From positions 107,154-171,153 of the forward strand of contig NW_013657633.1 of assembly GCF_000142905.1 (NCBI RefSeq): a DNA stretch of 64,000 bases. The letters run 5' to 3'. Every line of letters begins with the position of its first letter. Within the stretch, counting starts at the first letter, position 1. Positions 1 through 10,500 of the stretch are shown here, piece by piece. Both the position numbers and the translations under genes were made by a program. The notes below the pieces were generated by a model. It did no database searches and was not told the DNA's origin. It saw only the letters and a list, made by a program, of their open reading frames with translations. The stretch comes from Thecamonas trahens ATCC 50062. Lineage: Eukaryota > Apusozoa > Apusomonadida > Apusomonadidae.

Positions 1-1004
1 CGGGTGGGCGAGGGTGGCGGACGGAGAGTACGCTGGTGACTGCCAGGGGCGTCTACGAGTCGGACTAGTGGTGGTGGTGGTGGTCGAGGGGTATATGCCC
101 CAGCCCGGGCTGGGGCTGGCGTATGGGCTCCAGGTCATGGGTGGGGTCGGGACAGGTGGTGAGCCATGGGAGGTGGTTGGCGGTCGGCGGGCGGCGGTCG
201 GCGGTCGGTCGGTGGTCCAACTCCATCTCGGTGGCTTGAAGGCTTGGGCAGACGATGAGACAGGCAGATCGCTGGATGCCAGCCACTGTAACGAGTGCTT
301 ATCTTTGTTGAGGGTGATCATGGTTCGAGTGAGCCGAGTTTGGTGCACAGATGCGTGCAGCGTGGCTACATGACTTGGCAATGGGGGCCCATGTCCCGGT
401 GAGCAGCAGAGATCACCAAAATCCACGTGGCCAGCCCGACACCTGGCAAACGGGCCTTAGCTGGGAAAGGGTCATGGTCCACAATGCTAACCTCTCTCTG
501 GTGGTCCGAAGGATGTGCGATGGTTCTGAGCAGCAACCAGGACAGAGGACGGCCTCTTAGGCTGTACCCCGTCCGTTGTCAACGCCTTTGTCAACGCCTC
601 GATACGCTCGCTTACCCCCCTTTTTTTCGCCCCATCCCTCCTCCTTTCCCCCCCTCTTTCTAAACAAGACCTCCTCCTGCACCCAAGATCCGACGCAACC
701 TTCTTTGGCCGGAGACACTCTATCGTACGGTTGGATAGCTAACAACCTGTACCCCTGCAGGGTGGCGGATCACCCCTACTCGGCCCGGCTCACGCCGGTC
801 CGATCCATGTCTTGTTTTTACCCAAGGTCAGGCCTCTAGTCCAGGCGCATCATGCATGCGACGAGGCAGACAGGTCGGCTTGTGCCTAGTCGGGCCCGAA
901 GAGTCCCTTCCTACGGTCGGGGGCTTCGTTCGACAGGGACACTCCAGTCTACATCATAGAATTGATATGCACTCACCGGCGCAAGTACAGCGATTCAGGT
1001 CCAG
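1..1004. other. No gene recognised
   Basis: This stretch has mixed base composition and only short open frames with no domain similarity that I recognise. Codon third positions do not show the strong G/C bias of the clear genes to the right. It may hold the 3' flank of the C2-like gene and an intergenic region. Confidence 0.5.
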
Positions 1005-2217
1005 CTATAGCAGCTTCTTGCGCTTGGGTGGACTCGCGCTTGCCAGCGATGCGGAGGCGCCGCTGAGACTGGGGCGCTTGTTAGACCTGCGGGAGCCTGA
1101 GGAGCGGAGCTCGGAGACGATGACGTCCTGCGAGCACTCAAGAACGCGGTAGGCGACGGTTGCGCGGGAGGCGACGGCGTCCTTTGTGGCGGACGGGAGG
1201 GCAACGGTGTCGAGCGAGAGCGGCTCGATGGAGGAGCCCATGGCGGTCATCCACTTGGTGGCTGCGTCGACGACGGTGGTGTGGCCGTGCATGGCGACGT
1301 CGACGGCGGCCTCAAAGGTGAAGACCTTGTAGCCGTACGAGCCGCTGCGGACGCCGAGGAGCGCCTTGCGCTCGCGTTCGTAGTAGCAGGTGTACTTGAG
1401 GGTGAGGTGGATGGAGCCCTCCTCGATGCCGTCTGCAGTGATGGGCAGGTCGGTGTACTCAGCCACAATACCGTTGGACGAGTGGTTGGCGAGCGCATCG
1501 CGGAGCGAGACAGCGACAGTGCCGACAATCTTGTTCGAGAGCTTGCCAACCCGCTCGATCGAGATTTCCAGCCAGCGGTTGATGGCGGTGACCGAGAACG
1601 TCATCCGCTGGTTCCACTTGGGCAGCATGGTCTTCTCCGAGTTCTCCGACATGTGCGTCTCGTCAAAGTACACCCGGCCCTCTGCCGGAGGCGAGTTGAC
1701 CGACTTGCCAAGCTTGAGCTTGAACATCTGGATCCTGACCCTATACACGCCCTCCTTCTACAACCTCCCCGTCCGACCAAACCAACAGCCCCGCGTCCAT
1801 CCGCCCCCCCCCCCCCCCCCCCCCCCCCCACCGTCATCCGCCATCACCATCAGACCAACGCAGCATATTCCCGATCGTCCCCGGTTTGGCGCCCATTGTG
1901 CGACACGCGTGCCACCCACCATACCCCCCCCCCATTGAGGCCAAGGCCAAGGCCAAGACCAAGCCCCATACACCCCCCACAAAGCCCATAACCAGCCCAT
2001 CATACCCACCGCATACCCCCCATCCCCATCCCCAACGTATTCCGCACCACATCCCATGAGTCCCCTCCCCCCCCCCCCCCCTCCCCGCCCCCCTGTCCCC
2101 CTTCCCTCCACCTCCACATACCATGACAGCCAGCTTGGCATTGGAGACAAAGATGGAGACATCACCGATCTGCAGATTGTCATGAGAGATGATGGCTGCC
2201 TTGCTACTCGAGGCCAT
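1005..2217 (-). CDS. C2-domain-like protein, two exons
   Basis: I read two exons on the minus strand. Exon 1 runs 2217-2122 (32 codons, from MASSSKAAII). Exon 2 runs 1757-1005. They join in phase 0, giving about 282 residues. The donor reads ATG|GTATGT and the acceptor TTGTAG|AAG. The joined sequence (LAVM + KEGVYRVRIQMFKLKLGKS) runs smoothly into a beta-rich segment with a PKWNQRMTFSV motif and an IVGTVAVSLRDAL strand pair. This looks like a C2 or NT-C2 fold, which usually binds membranes or protein partners; the call rests on pattern alone. The C-terminus is Ser-rich and ends in basic PPKRKKLL, a possible nuclear localisation signal. The 364-bp intron holds a run of 26 Gs on the sense strand. 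The function is unknown. Confidence 0.6.
1758..2121 (-). other. Intron of the C2-like gene with poly-G tracts
   Basis: The intron is bounded by a GTATGT donor and a TAG acceptor on the minus strand. On the plus strand it carries a C26 run at 1804-1829 and further C runs near 2067-2092. An apparent Gly-rich open frame here is only a translation of these tracts. Confidence 0.6.
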
Positions 2218-2490
2218 GGCGGGTCCACAATCAAGTCAGGTGGTCAGTGCCGAGGAGCCAAGAAGAGCAGACCCCCGCCAAAGACCCGCCCTTGCCGCAC
2301 GCCACACGCCCGCACGCCACACGCCCGCACGCCACATCTCGACACGCCACATCGCGCCATCACAACACGCTGCGAGTCCCGCACTATCATCGCATGCGAT
2401 GGAAACCTCTTCTCGCCCCGCACGCCTCGCCTCGTTCATTGCAACGGCTGGAAGTGGAAAGGCCACGATTTCGACTCTCGCGCCGGCTGG

Positions 2491-3442
2491 CTACCGACGA
2501 TGGTCGTGGAGCTCGCGGACCTTCTGTTCGTACCGCTGCTCGAGAGCGTACTTGAGCTTGCGAAGCTCCTGCTCGCGCTGCTGGTCGCGCTCGACAAGAT
2601 CAGCCTCTGCCATGCGGAGGCGGGAGCGGACCTCGTCCTCGCGGACGCGGACATCTTCCTCGAGCTGCATCTCGCGGGCCTTGAGCGCGTTGTACTTGCG
2701 ACCGTACTCTTCGTCCAAGCTCGCCTTGTACGCGCGCTGCTCGGCCTCGCGGGCTCGGTCGCGCTCCTTGAAGACCTCTGCAGCCTCGTCGAGCTCACGC
2801 TCACGGATGCGGAGGGCCTCGACGCGTGCGGCGTGGTCCGACTCGAGGCGGCGCTTGAGCTCGTGCAGCTCCTGCTCGCGCTCACGATCGCGTGAGAGAA
2901 GCTCGTCCTGCAGGGCCTGCTTCTGCCGCTCAAAATCAGCCTCCTTGGCCTTGAGCTCGCGCAGCTTGGCGCGATACTTGTTTTCCATCTCGGCATTGAT
3001 CTCGGCGCGATACAGGTCGCGCTGCCGCTGAAGCTCGACCTCGCGGTTTTTGAGCTCGGCCACTGTCTCGCGGTACTGTGCGTCGACCCGCTCACGGTAT
3101 GCCAGCTGCTCCGACTCGCGCTCGGCGTCCCGCCGCTGCAGCTCCTCCTTCATCCGCTCGATCTCCTCCTCCCTCCTCCGCACCTCGCCCATCTTGGTCG
3201 CATACGCCTCGTCCACCCGCGCCTTGTACTTTTCCACGTCCTCCTCACGGTCCCTGTCGCGCTCTTCAAACTCCTCGGTCATCTACCACCGCCAGGGAGA
3301 GGATGTCTAGCGATAAGTCGATCATCAAGCGCCCCCCCCCCCTCCCCTCCCCTCCCCTCCCCCTCCCTCTACGTACCCGGATAAACGTCTCCCACAGGGC
3401 GCGATCCCTCGAATGACGCATGTCTGCCAACTGGCTCTCCAT
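2491..3442 (-). CDS. Repeated coiled-coil protein, two exons
   Basis: Exon 1 is 3442-3377 (22 codons, MESQLADMRHSRDRALWETF then IR). Exon 2 is 3282-2491. The donor is CGG|GTACGT and the acceptor GGTAG|ATG, both in phase 0, giving 285 residues. Nearly all of exon 2 is a charged alpha-helical coiled coil made of degenerate units of roughly 43-46 residues. Each unit has an Arg-Asp/Glu-Arg core (such as ELQRRDAERESEQLAYRERV) followed by an aromatic-Lys/Arg pair and a Leu-Lys end. Such proteins are usually filamentous scaffolds, often of cytoskeleton or flagella, but no family is recognised. The 94-bp intron is G-rich on the sense strand. The start could lie further upstream, because CAAGGACAG just before the ATG could also serve as an acceptor. 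Confidence 0.6.
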
Positions 3443-3737
3443 CTGTCCTTGCCATCCATCGATGCCGTCAGTCCCGGGTCCCGTCAGTGTCCGTCAGCAA
3501 GCCGTTCCGCAGCCATAGCCAGCATCCATGCCCACCAGCACAGGCATGACCCAGACACCCTCCCCTTATCCGCATGAGTACCCACCCTTTTAGGACCCCT
3601 CCCCTCTTCTATCTACCTCCACCCACACCATCCATGACTGTGGCTGTACCCGTAGGTGTGTGTGCCTCCTCCCCTCCCTCCCTCCCCGCTCGGGTCACCC
3701 GCCCAATGACCGCCAACAGTCAACGGCCGTTGGCCAC

Positions 3738-3822
3738 CAGCACCACCACCAGCACCAGCACCAGCACCACCAGCACCAGCACCACCACCAGTACCACCAG
3801 AGATACCACTGGTACCAATACC
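3738..3822 (+). repeat. CAGCACCAC trinucleotide-type repeat
   Basis: This is a tract of CAC/CAG triplets (CACCACCAGCACCAGCACC and variants) in the intergenic region upstream of the dynein gene. It is open in all frames on both strands, so the His/Gln-, Thr/Ser- and Trp/Cys-rich open frames over it are artefacts. Confidence 0.8.
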
Positions 3823-3972
3823 AGTACAATAGCCTCCCCTCTACCCTACATCTCTGCGCTGCGTACTGCTGAGACTCGCTGGAGATACTCTTCCTGTTCC
3901 CGCTCCCATCGCTGCTTGACGTCCATGCTTGCTTTGCTGCACACTGAACAGGAGACAGGAGTTGGTGACTGA

Positions 3973-4264
3973 CCACCACTGATGACCACCATCACCACTG
4001 ATCACCACCATTGATGACCGCCATCACCACTGACCACCACCACTGACCACTACCACTGACCACCACCATTGATGACCACCATTGATGACCACCACCACTG
4101 ATGACCACCACTGATGACCACCACTGATGACCACCACCACCACCACTGATGACCACCATCACCACTGACCACCACCACTGATGACTACTGATGACCACCA
4201 CTGATGACCACCATTGATGACCACCACTGATGACTACTGATGACCCACCATCACCACTGATCGA
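3973..4264 (+). repeat. TGATGACCACCA minisatellite ending at an assembly gap
   Basis: This is a degenerate tandem array built from TGATGACCACCA and CTGACCACCAC units with internal length variation. It runs into the N gap, so its true length is unknown. Confidence 0.85.
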
Positions 4265-4364
4265 NNNNNNNNNNNNNNNNNNNNNNNNNNNNNNNNNNNN
4301 NNNNNNNNNNNNNNNNNNNNNNNNNNNNNNNNNNNNNNNNNNNNNNNNNNNNNNNNNNNNNNNN
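4265..4364. other. Assembly gap (100 N)
   Basis: Exactly 100 Ns, a conventional size for a gap of unknown length. It lies between the minisatellite and a G8-A12 run, about 150 bp before the dynein start. Confidence 0.95.
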
Positions 4365-4515
4365 GGGGGGGGAAAAAAAAAAACGAACGAAAACCTCCGA
4401 GCGGGTGTCGTCGATGTAAGGCTTCTTTTTGGGGGGCTGAGGGACGAGGCGGTGAAAAACACCCCCACCCCACCCCACCCCCCACCCCACCCCACCCCCT
4501 CCCACCCCCTCCACC

Positions 4516-7500
4516 ATGTCTGTCTCCACCCCACGCACACCATCATCTCCTGTCGGTGACGCTCTAGATGCCCGCCACCAGTGGCTGACCGCCAAGCTCT
4601 CGGCCGCCTTTGCCATGCCCGACACAGAAGCCATCCGGGCATACCTTGCCGACCCGGGCATCCTTCCCCGGATCAACGCCTTTCTCTCTGGTGGTCCGCG
4701 TGCTTTGGTCTTCTTTCAGCGTGCTGCGGGTGAGGCGGTGCCTGGCAAGCGCCCACCGTCTGTCGCAAAGCCGTCGCCGGCCTCCGCGTCGGGCGCCAAC
4801 CTCGCCGAGCGGAGTGATGCGCTTGCCCGCGCCTCATCATCGGTCTCGTTGTCGGGCAACTCGGATAGCTCGCCGTCCGGCGCGCCGGGCATCCAGCCGC
4901 ACTCTTCTAAGGTCGCCTGGGCCGTCCCGTTCTACCTCGCTGACCCGCGGACGGACATCTTCTTCCGCAAGGGCGCGTACTTTGTGCGCCTCGCGCCGTC
5001 GCTCCCGGTCTCGGAGCCGCGCATTTCCGATGAAGTCGCCTTTGGCGAGCTCATGTCTTCGGTCCTCGAGTCGTCGCACAAGCTCCTCCTCGATGTCTTT
5101 GTCCCGCACCTCCAGCATCGCGAGGACTGGGGCCAGGCTCCGCCCGACGCCGTCACCCAGTTCTTCAATCATGTCTCGTCGATGACCTCGGTCCTCAACG
5201 AGGCACTCAAGGCCGTCCAGGGTGGCATCAAGCTCCGCAAGGCCGACTCCGAGTTTGTGGTCGAGAACAAGCAGCAGGCGTTCAACAAGGCCGCCACGAA
5301 CCCGTCGCTCGTCGCCCACTACGAGGCCATCATGGACGAGTGGTGCACTCAGATCGAGCGACTCATCAACGACCGCGCTCTTGTCGACCCAGGCGCGGCC
5401 GCTCTGGCGGCAACAGCTGCCGGTAAGGTTGGCCCGGCCGAGTCGTCCGCCCCGTCAGCTGCCGCCCTCGCTGCACTCGCCGACGTCGGTCCACTCGCCC
5501 TCCTCGAGTTCTGGCGCGCCCGCGAGGCCCAGCTCCGCTCGCTCATCGAGCAGCTCAAGACCTACGAGCGCAAGGTCATTCTCGGCGTCCTTGTCACCGC
5601 CCACTCCAAGGCCCTCCGCCAGTGGCGTCTCCTTGACCCGCTCGTCACTGACGCCATCAACGAGGCCAAGGACTCGCACAAGTACCTCGAGCTCGTCCGC
5701 AAGTATGTCGAGCCACTCTACTTTGGTACCGTCTCCGCCATGACCGAGGCGCTTCCGGGCCTTTTCAACGCCATCAAGATCATCCACCAGTCGGCCAAGT
5801 TTTGCGCCGAGCCAGGTCCCATGATGGACCTCCTCACCCGCATCTCGCGCCAGCTCGCCCTCGCCTGCAAGCGCCACGTCTCCAAGGGCGGCGCCATCCT
5901 CGCTCAGGACCCCAAGCTCGTGGCTGCCAAGATCGACGACGCCATGGCTCTCATTTCCGCCTACAAGCGCGCCTTTCGTCACGTCCGCTCAAAGGCCAAC
6001 CAGGAGCTCAAGACTCGCCGCGACCGCGCCTTTGCCTACTCGGAGACCGCCGTCTTTGCCGCCCTTGTCTCGCTGGAGGCCCGTCTCTATCGCGTCTCGG
6101 ACGTCGTCCGCACCGCCTCGCAGTTTCGCGCCCTCGCCGAACATCCGGCCCTCCCCAACATGGCCCCTGTCGCATCGGCCTTTGAGTCGCTCCTTGACTC
6201 GTTCTCCTCCACAAAGTACGAACTGCTCGACGATTCGGAGCAGGCCTTTGAGCCCGACTACGCCGCTTTTCAGGACGCGGTTGCCACCCTCGAGAACGAG
6301 CTTCTTGCCCGCATCGACTCGGCGTTTGAGAAGACTTCCGAGACCGAGGACGCACTCGCCATGCTCCAGTCCCTCGAGGGGCTTGTCCACCGCGCCTCCC
6401 TCAAGACCAACCTCGACTCCAAGTACCTTGTAATCTTCCACAACTACGGCGCAGACCTTGGCGAGGCTGCCGCACTCTTCGAGTCGCTCAAGCATGCCCC
6501 GCCCACCATCCGCAACGCCCCACCCGTCGCCGGAAACATCATCTGGGCCCGCCAGCTCCTCCGCCGCATCGAGGAGCCCATGAAGAAGTTCCAGGGCATC
6601 GAGTCTATCATGGCTGCGCCCGCCGCCGTCCCGGTCATCCGCAACTACAACCGCCTCGCCAAAAAGCTCGTCAAGTTCGAGACGCTCTGGTTCTACATGT
6701 GGTCGCAGCGGGTTGTTGACGCCGGCGACGTCCTCTCCGCCCCGCTCATCGTCCGCTCGCCGACCTCGGGCCACCTCTACGTCAACATCCACCCCCGCTT
6801 CCTCCAGCTCATCGATGAGGCCAAGTGGCTCACTCGCCTTGGCCTCGAACTTCCGGCCGCCGCCCTTGCCGTCGCGGACACCGGCGCCCGCGTCAAGGAC
6901 TACTACGCAAAGCTCTCTTTCCTCGTCGATGAGTTTGCCCGCATCACTGCCTCCATCAACCCGACGCTCCGGCCGCTGCTGGCCGAGCCGCTCAGCGACT
7001 TGCTCGGCCGCATGATGCCGGGCATTACCACCTTGACATGGTCGTCTATGAACATCGACGGCTTCCTCTTTCGCGTCCACGCCGCCTTTGACAAGTTCGA
7101 GGTCCTTGTCACCCGCGCCAACACCCTCCTTGTCGCCTCGGTCCTCCGTCCGCTCGACTTTATTGCCCAGTCCTCGCTCCTCCGCCTCTCGCCACCCAGC
7201 CCGTACTCGCTCGGCGAGTTTGTCGATGCCCAGATCCGGTCCATCCGCGCCCACGCCGCCGCTTTTCGCGCCGCTGCCTCGCGCATCGAGACTGCGCTCG
7301 CCATCATCGTCGAGGAAGTCTCCGCCCATCCCACTGAGCTCTCCACCCTCAAGGTCTCGCCCGACGTCATTGCAGACTTTGTCTCGTTCTTCTCAAACAT
7401 GCTCTCCGCCGCCCTCGGCGCCACTGTCAAGCGTGCCCTCTTCGACCTCCGCTCCGCGCTCACCCCGCTCGAGCCGGCCGCGCTCATCGACCCGCCACAC

Positions 7501-10500
7501 GAGCTTGTGGCATCCCGCGCGCCCTTTCTCGCTGTCGACGTCGAGCTCTCCATCCCGCACGTCCACATCAACCCCTCGCTTGACGAGCTCCAGCGCGCTC
7601 TCAACCAGGTTGTCTCCGAGCTCATCCGCATCACAAAGTCGGTCGCCGCTCTCTCCACCCTCCCGTCGCGCCTCCGCATCGCCAACTCGCGCCCCGACGG
7701 CTCGTTCTTCACCTCGGAAGAGTTGTTTGCCTCGGTCGACATGCCGCTCACCCGCCTCGCCATGCTCGGTCTCGACGCCTCCACCACAGCGCAGACGGCA
7801 GCATCCGGAGACGCGGCCGCCGGCGCCCAGTCGAACCCCACGCTACCCACAACGTCGCACTCGGCGACGACTTCGGCGGTGGCGACCGCTGCTGCTGCTC
7901 TTTCGGCGAGCAGCGGCACTTCCGAGTACCACCCGGCCGAGCTAGCCGTCCTCTCCTCGCCGCTCTACGTCGCAGACAACAACTACCACGAGACGCTCTC
8001 CCAGAATCCGACCATTGTCCGGCTCGTGCTTCTGCTCTCCGGCAAAGCCGCCACTCTCGCGCAGGCGCTCTCGACCTACCTCTCTGCCTTTGTCAAGTAC
8101 GCCTACCTCTGGGGCAACACACTCCAGCAAGAGTACGCCGCCTTTCTCTCGGCCTCACCGCTCGTCGTCGACTTTGAGGCCGAGATCCAGCGCTTTGTCG
8201 ACGTCGAGGCCTCCATCCAGGCTATGCACTCGTCCGCGCTCCTCGGACCGCTCCTCCTCTACACCCAAGCCCTCAAGTACTCGCTTCGCTCAGAGGCTGC
8301 AAGCTGGAAAGCCCGCTACGCCGAAACGCTCCACGCCCGTGGCTCGTCCAAGCTCCGCAAGCTCGCCTCGTACATCAACTCGACCACCTCGCGCTTGCAG
8401 CGCGACATTGTCACCCTCGACGACCTCCGTAAGGTCATGTTTGTCCTCCGCGACATGCGCGCCCAAGAGGCCGTCATCGACATGGAGTTTATTCCGCTCG
8501 AGGAAATGTTTGCTCTCCTCGCCCGCCACCAGGTCCACATCAACAAGGCCGAGCTCTCCCACACCCGCCGCCTCCGCGCAAAATGGCAGAAGCTCAAGGC
8601 GCTCGCCGCCACCGAGAACGACCATCTGCTCCAACTGCAGAACCACTTTAAGCACGCCCTCCTCTCAGACGTCGAGTCGTTTGCCATCGAGGTCATCCAG
8701 TTCCGCAACAACTACAACACCCGTGGCCCCATGGCCGTCCTCGCCGCTGATGGCGCGTCGGTCGACCCCAAGGACGGCTTTGGGCGCCTTCGTGTCTTCC
8801 AGGCCATGTTTGCTAAGCTCGAGACAAAGTTCAACTACTTTCGCCGCGGCGAGCGCCTCTTTGGCCTTCCGCCGCGGCCTTTTCCCGGCCTCCTCCGCAC
8901 CCGCCGCGAGCTGGACATGCTTGACGCTCTCCACACCTTGCACTCGGCCGTCTCTGCCTCGCTTCGTCGCTTCGAGTACACTCTCTGGGCGGACACCGAC
9001 ATCTCAACCATGTCTGCCCGTCTCCACCAGCTCGCTACCCAAATGCGCGCCCTCCCACTCGCTGTTCGCGAATGGTCGCTGTACAAGTCAACCTATGCCC
9101 GCCTCGCCTCGTGGATCGCCCTCCTCCCTCTTCTCTCCGCCCTCGCCGATGCTGCCATCAAGAATCGCCACTGGATTTCCATCATGCAAGCCACGGGCAC
9201 CACCTTTTCGCTCGAGTCGCAGTCGTTCATGCTCGCGCACTTGCTCGAGGTCGACCTCCTCGCAAACGCCCAGCAAGTCCGCCGCATCGCCTACGCTGCA
9301 AAGAAAGAGCTCGACATCGAGCACTCGCTCAACAAGCTCGAGGACTTGTGGAACGAGATGACGCTCGAGTTTGTACCCTCTTACAAGGGCCGTGACGGCA
9401 TCGCCGTCCTCGACGTCGCTTCTGCAAAGGCCATCATGCACACCATGGAGAACTCGCTCATGGACATCTCCACCATGCTTGCCTCGCCCTTTGTCGCTCC
9501 CTTTTACGATACCCTCACCACCTGGCTCGCCCAGCTCTCGTCGGCCTCGGAGCTCCTCGAGTCATGGCTCTTTGTTCAGTCTATGTGGATCCACCTCTCC
9601 GCCGTCTTTACCTCGGTCACCATCCAGAAACAGATGCCCGCAGAAGCCGCTCGCTTCTCTGTCATCGACACAAAGTGGGTCCGTATCATGCGCCGTACCT
9701 CGACAGAGGCCAACGTTCTAGCCTGCTGCGTCTTTAACGACTCGCTTCGCTCATACCTCCCGCATCTGCGCGCCGAGCTTGAGCTCTGCCAGATCTCGCT
9801 CAAAGGCTTTCTCGAGCTCAAGCGCTCCGCCTTTCCGCGCTTCTACTTTGTCTCAGACTCGGCGCTACTTGAGCTCATTTCCGCTGCCTCCTCACCAACG
9901 CCGTCGCCGCACACTTTGACCAGTTCTTTGACTCGGTCGTTGGTGTCGTTCTCGACTCGGACCCTCTTCCTGGCTCTTCCGCGAACCCGTCAGGCCCTGC
10001 CGCTGCTCGCAACGCTGACCATGCATCTCACCCTGCTTCCACGCCAGTCTCCTCCGCTCTCGCTGCCCTCGACGACGCTGCCTCCATCCTCGCCCTCCGT
10101 TCGGCAGAAGGCGAGATCCTGCCGCTCCTTGCCTCGGTCACTGCCTCACCAAACCTCACCGAGTGGCTCACCGCCCTGCTAGAGCAGATGCGCCTCACCC
10201 TCCGCTCGCTCATCCGCCGTGCCGCCAAGGAGTGCTTCTCGATCGACCTCGAAGACCTGCTGCGGACGTACCCTTCGCAAGTTGCCCAGCTCGCCCTCTA
10301 CCTCATTTTTACCGAGGCCTCTGAGAACTCCATTCGCCGCATCCGCACTGAAAAGTCGGCTCTCTTCAACACCGCGCAGTACATCAAGCACGTGCTCTCT
10401 GTTGTCCAAGACCTCGTCTCCCGCGCCACCGATCGTCTCGACCGCATCAAGATGGAGGCCCTCGCCACCGTCCAGGTGCACCTCCGCGACGCCTACGACG

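Noticed and set aside
1804-1829. Proline-rich and Gly-rich proteins over the C26 tract
   Set aside because: Translation of a homopolymer inside an intron.
3695-3979. Trp/Cys-rich and His/Gln-rich open frames
   Set aside because: They are translations of the CAC/CAG tandem repeat in different frames, with no flanking conserved residues.
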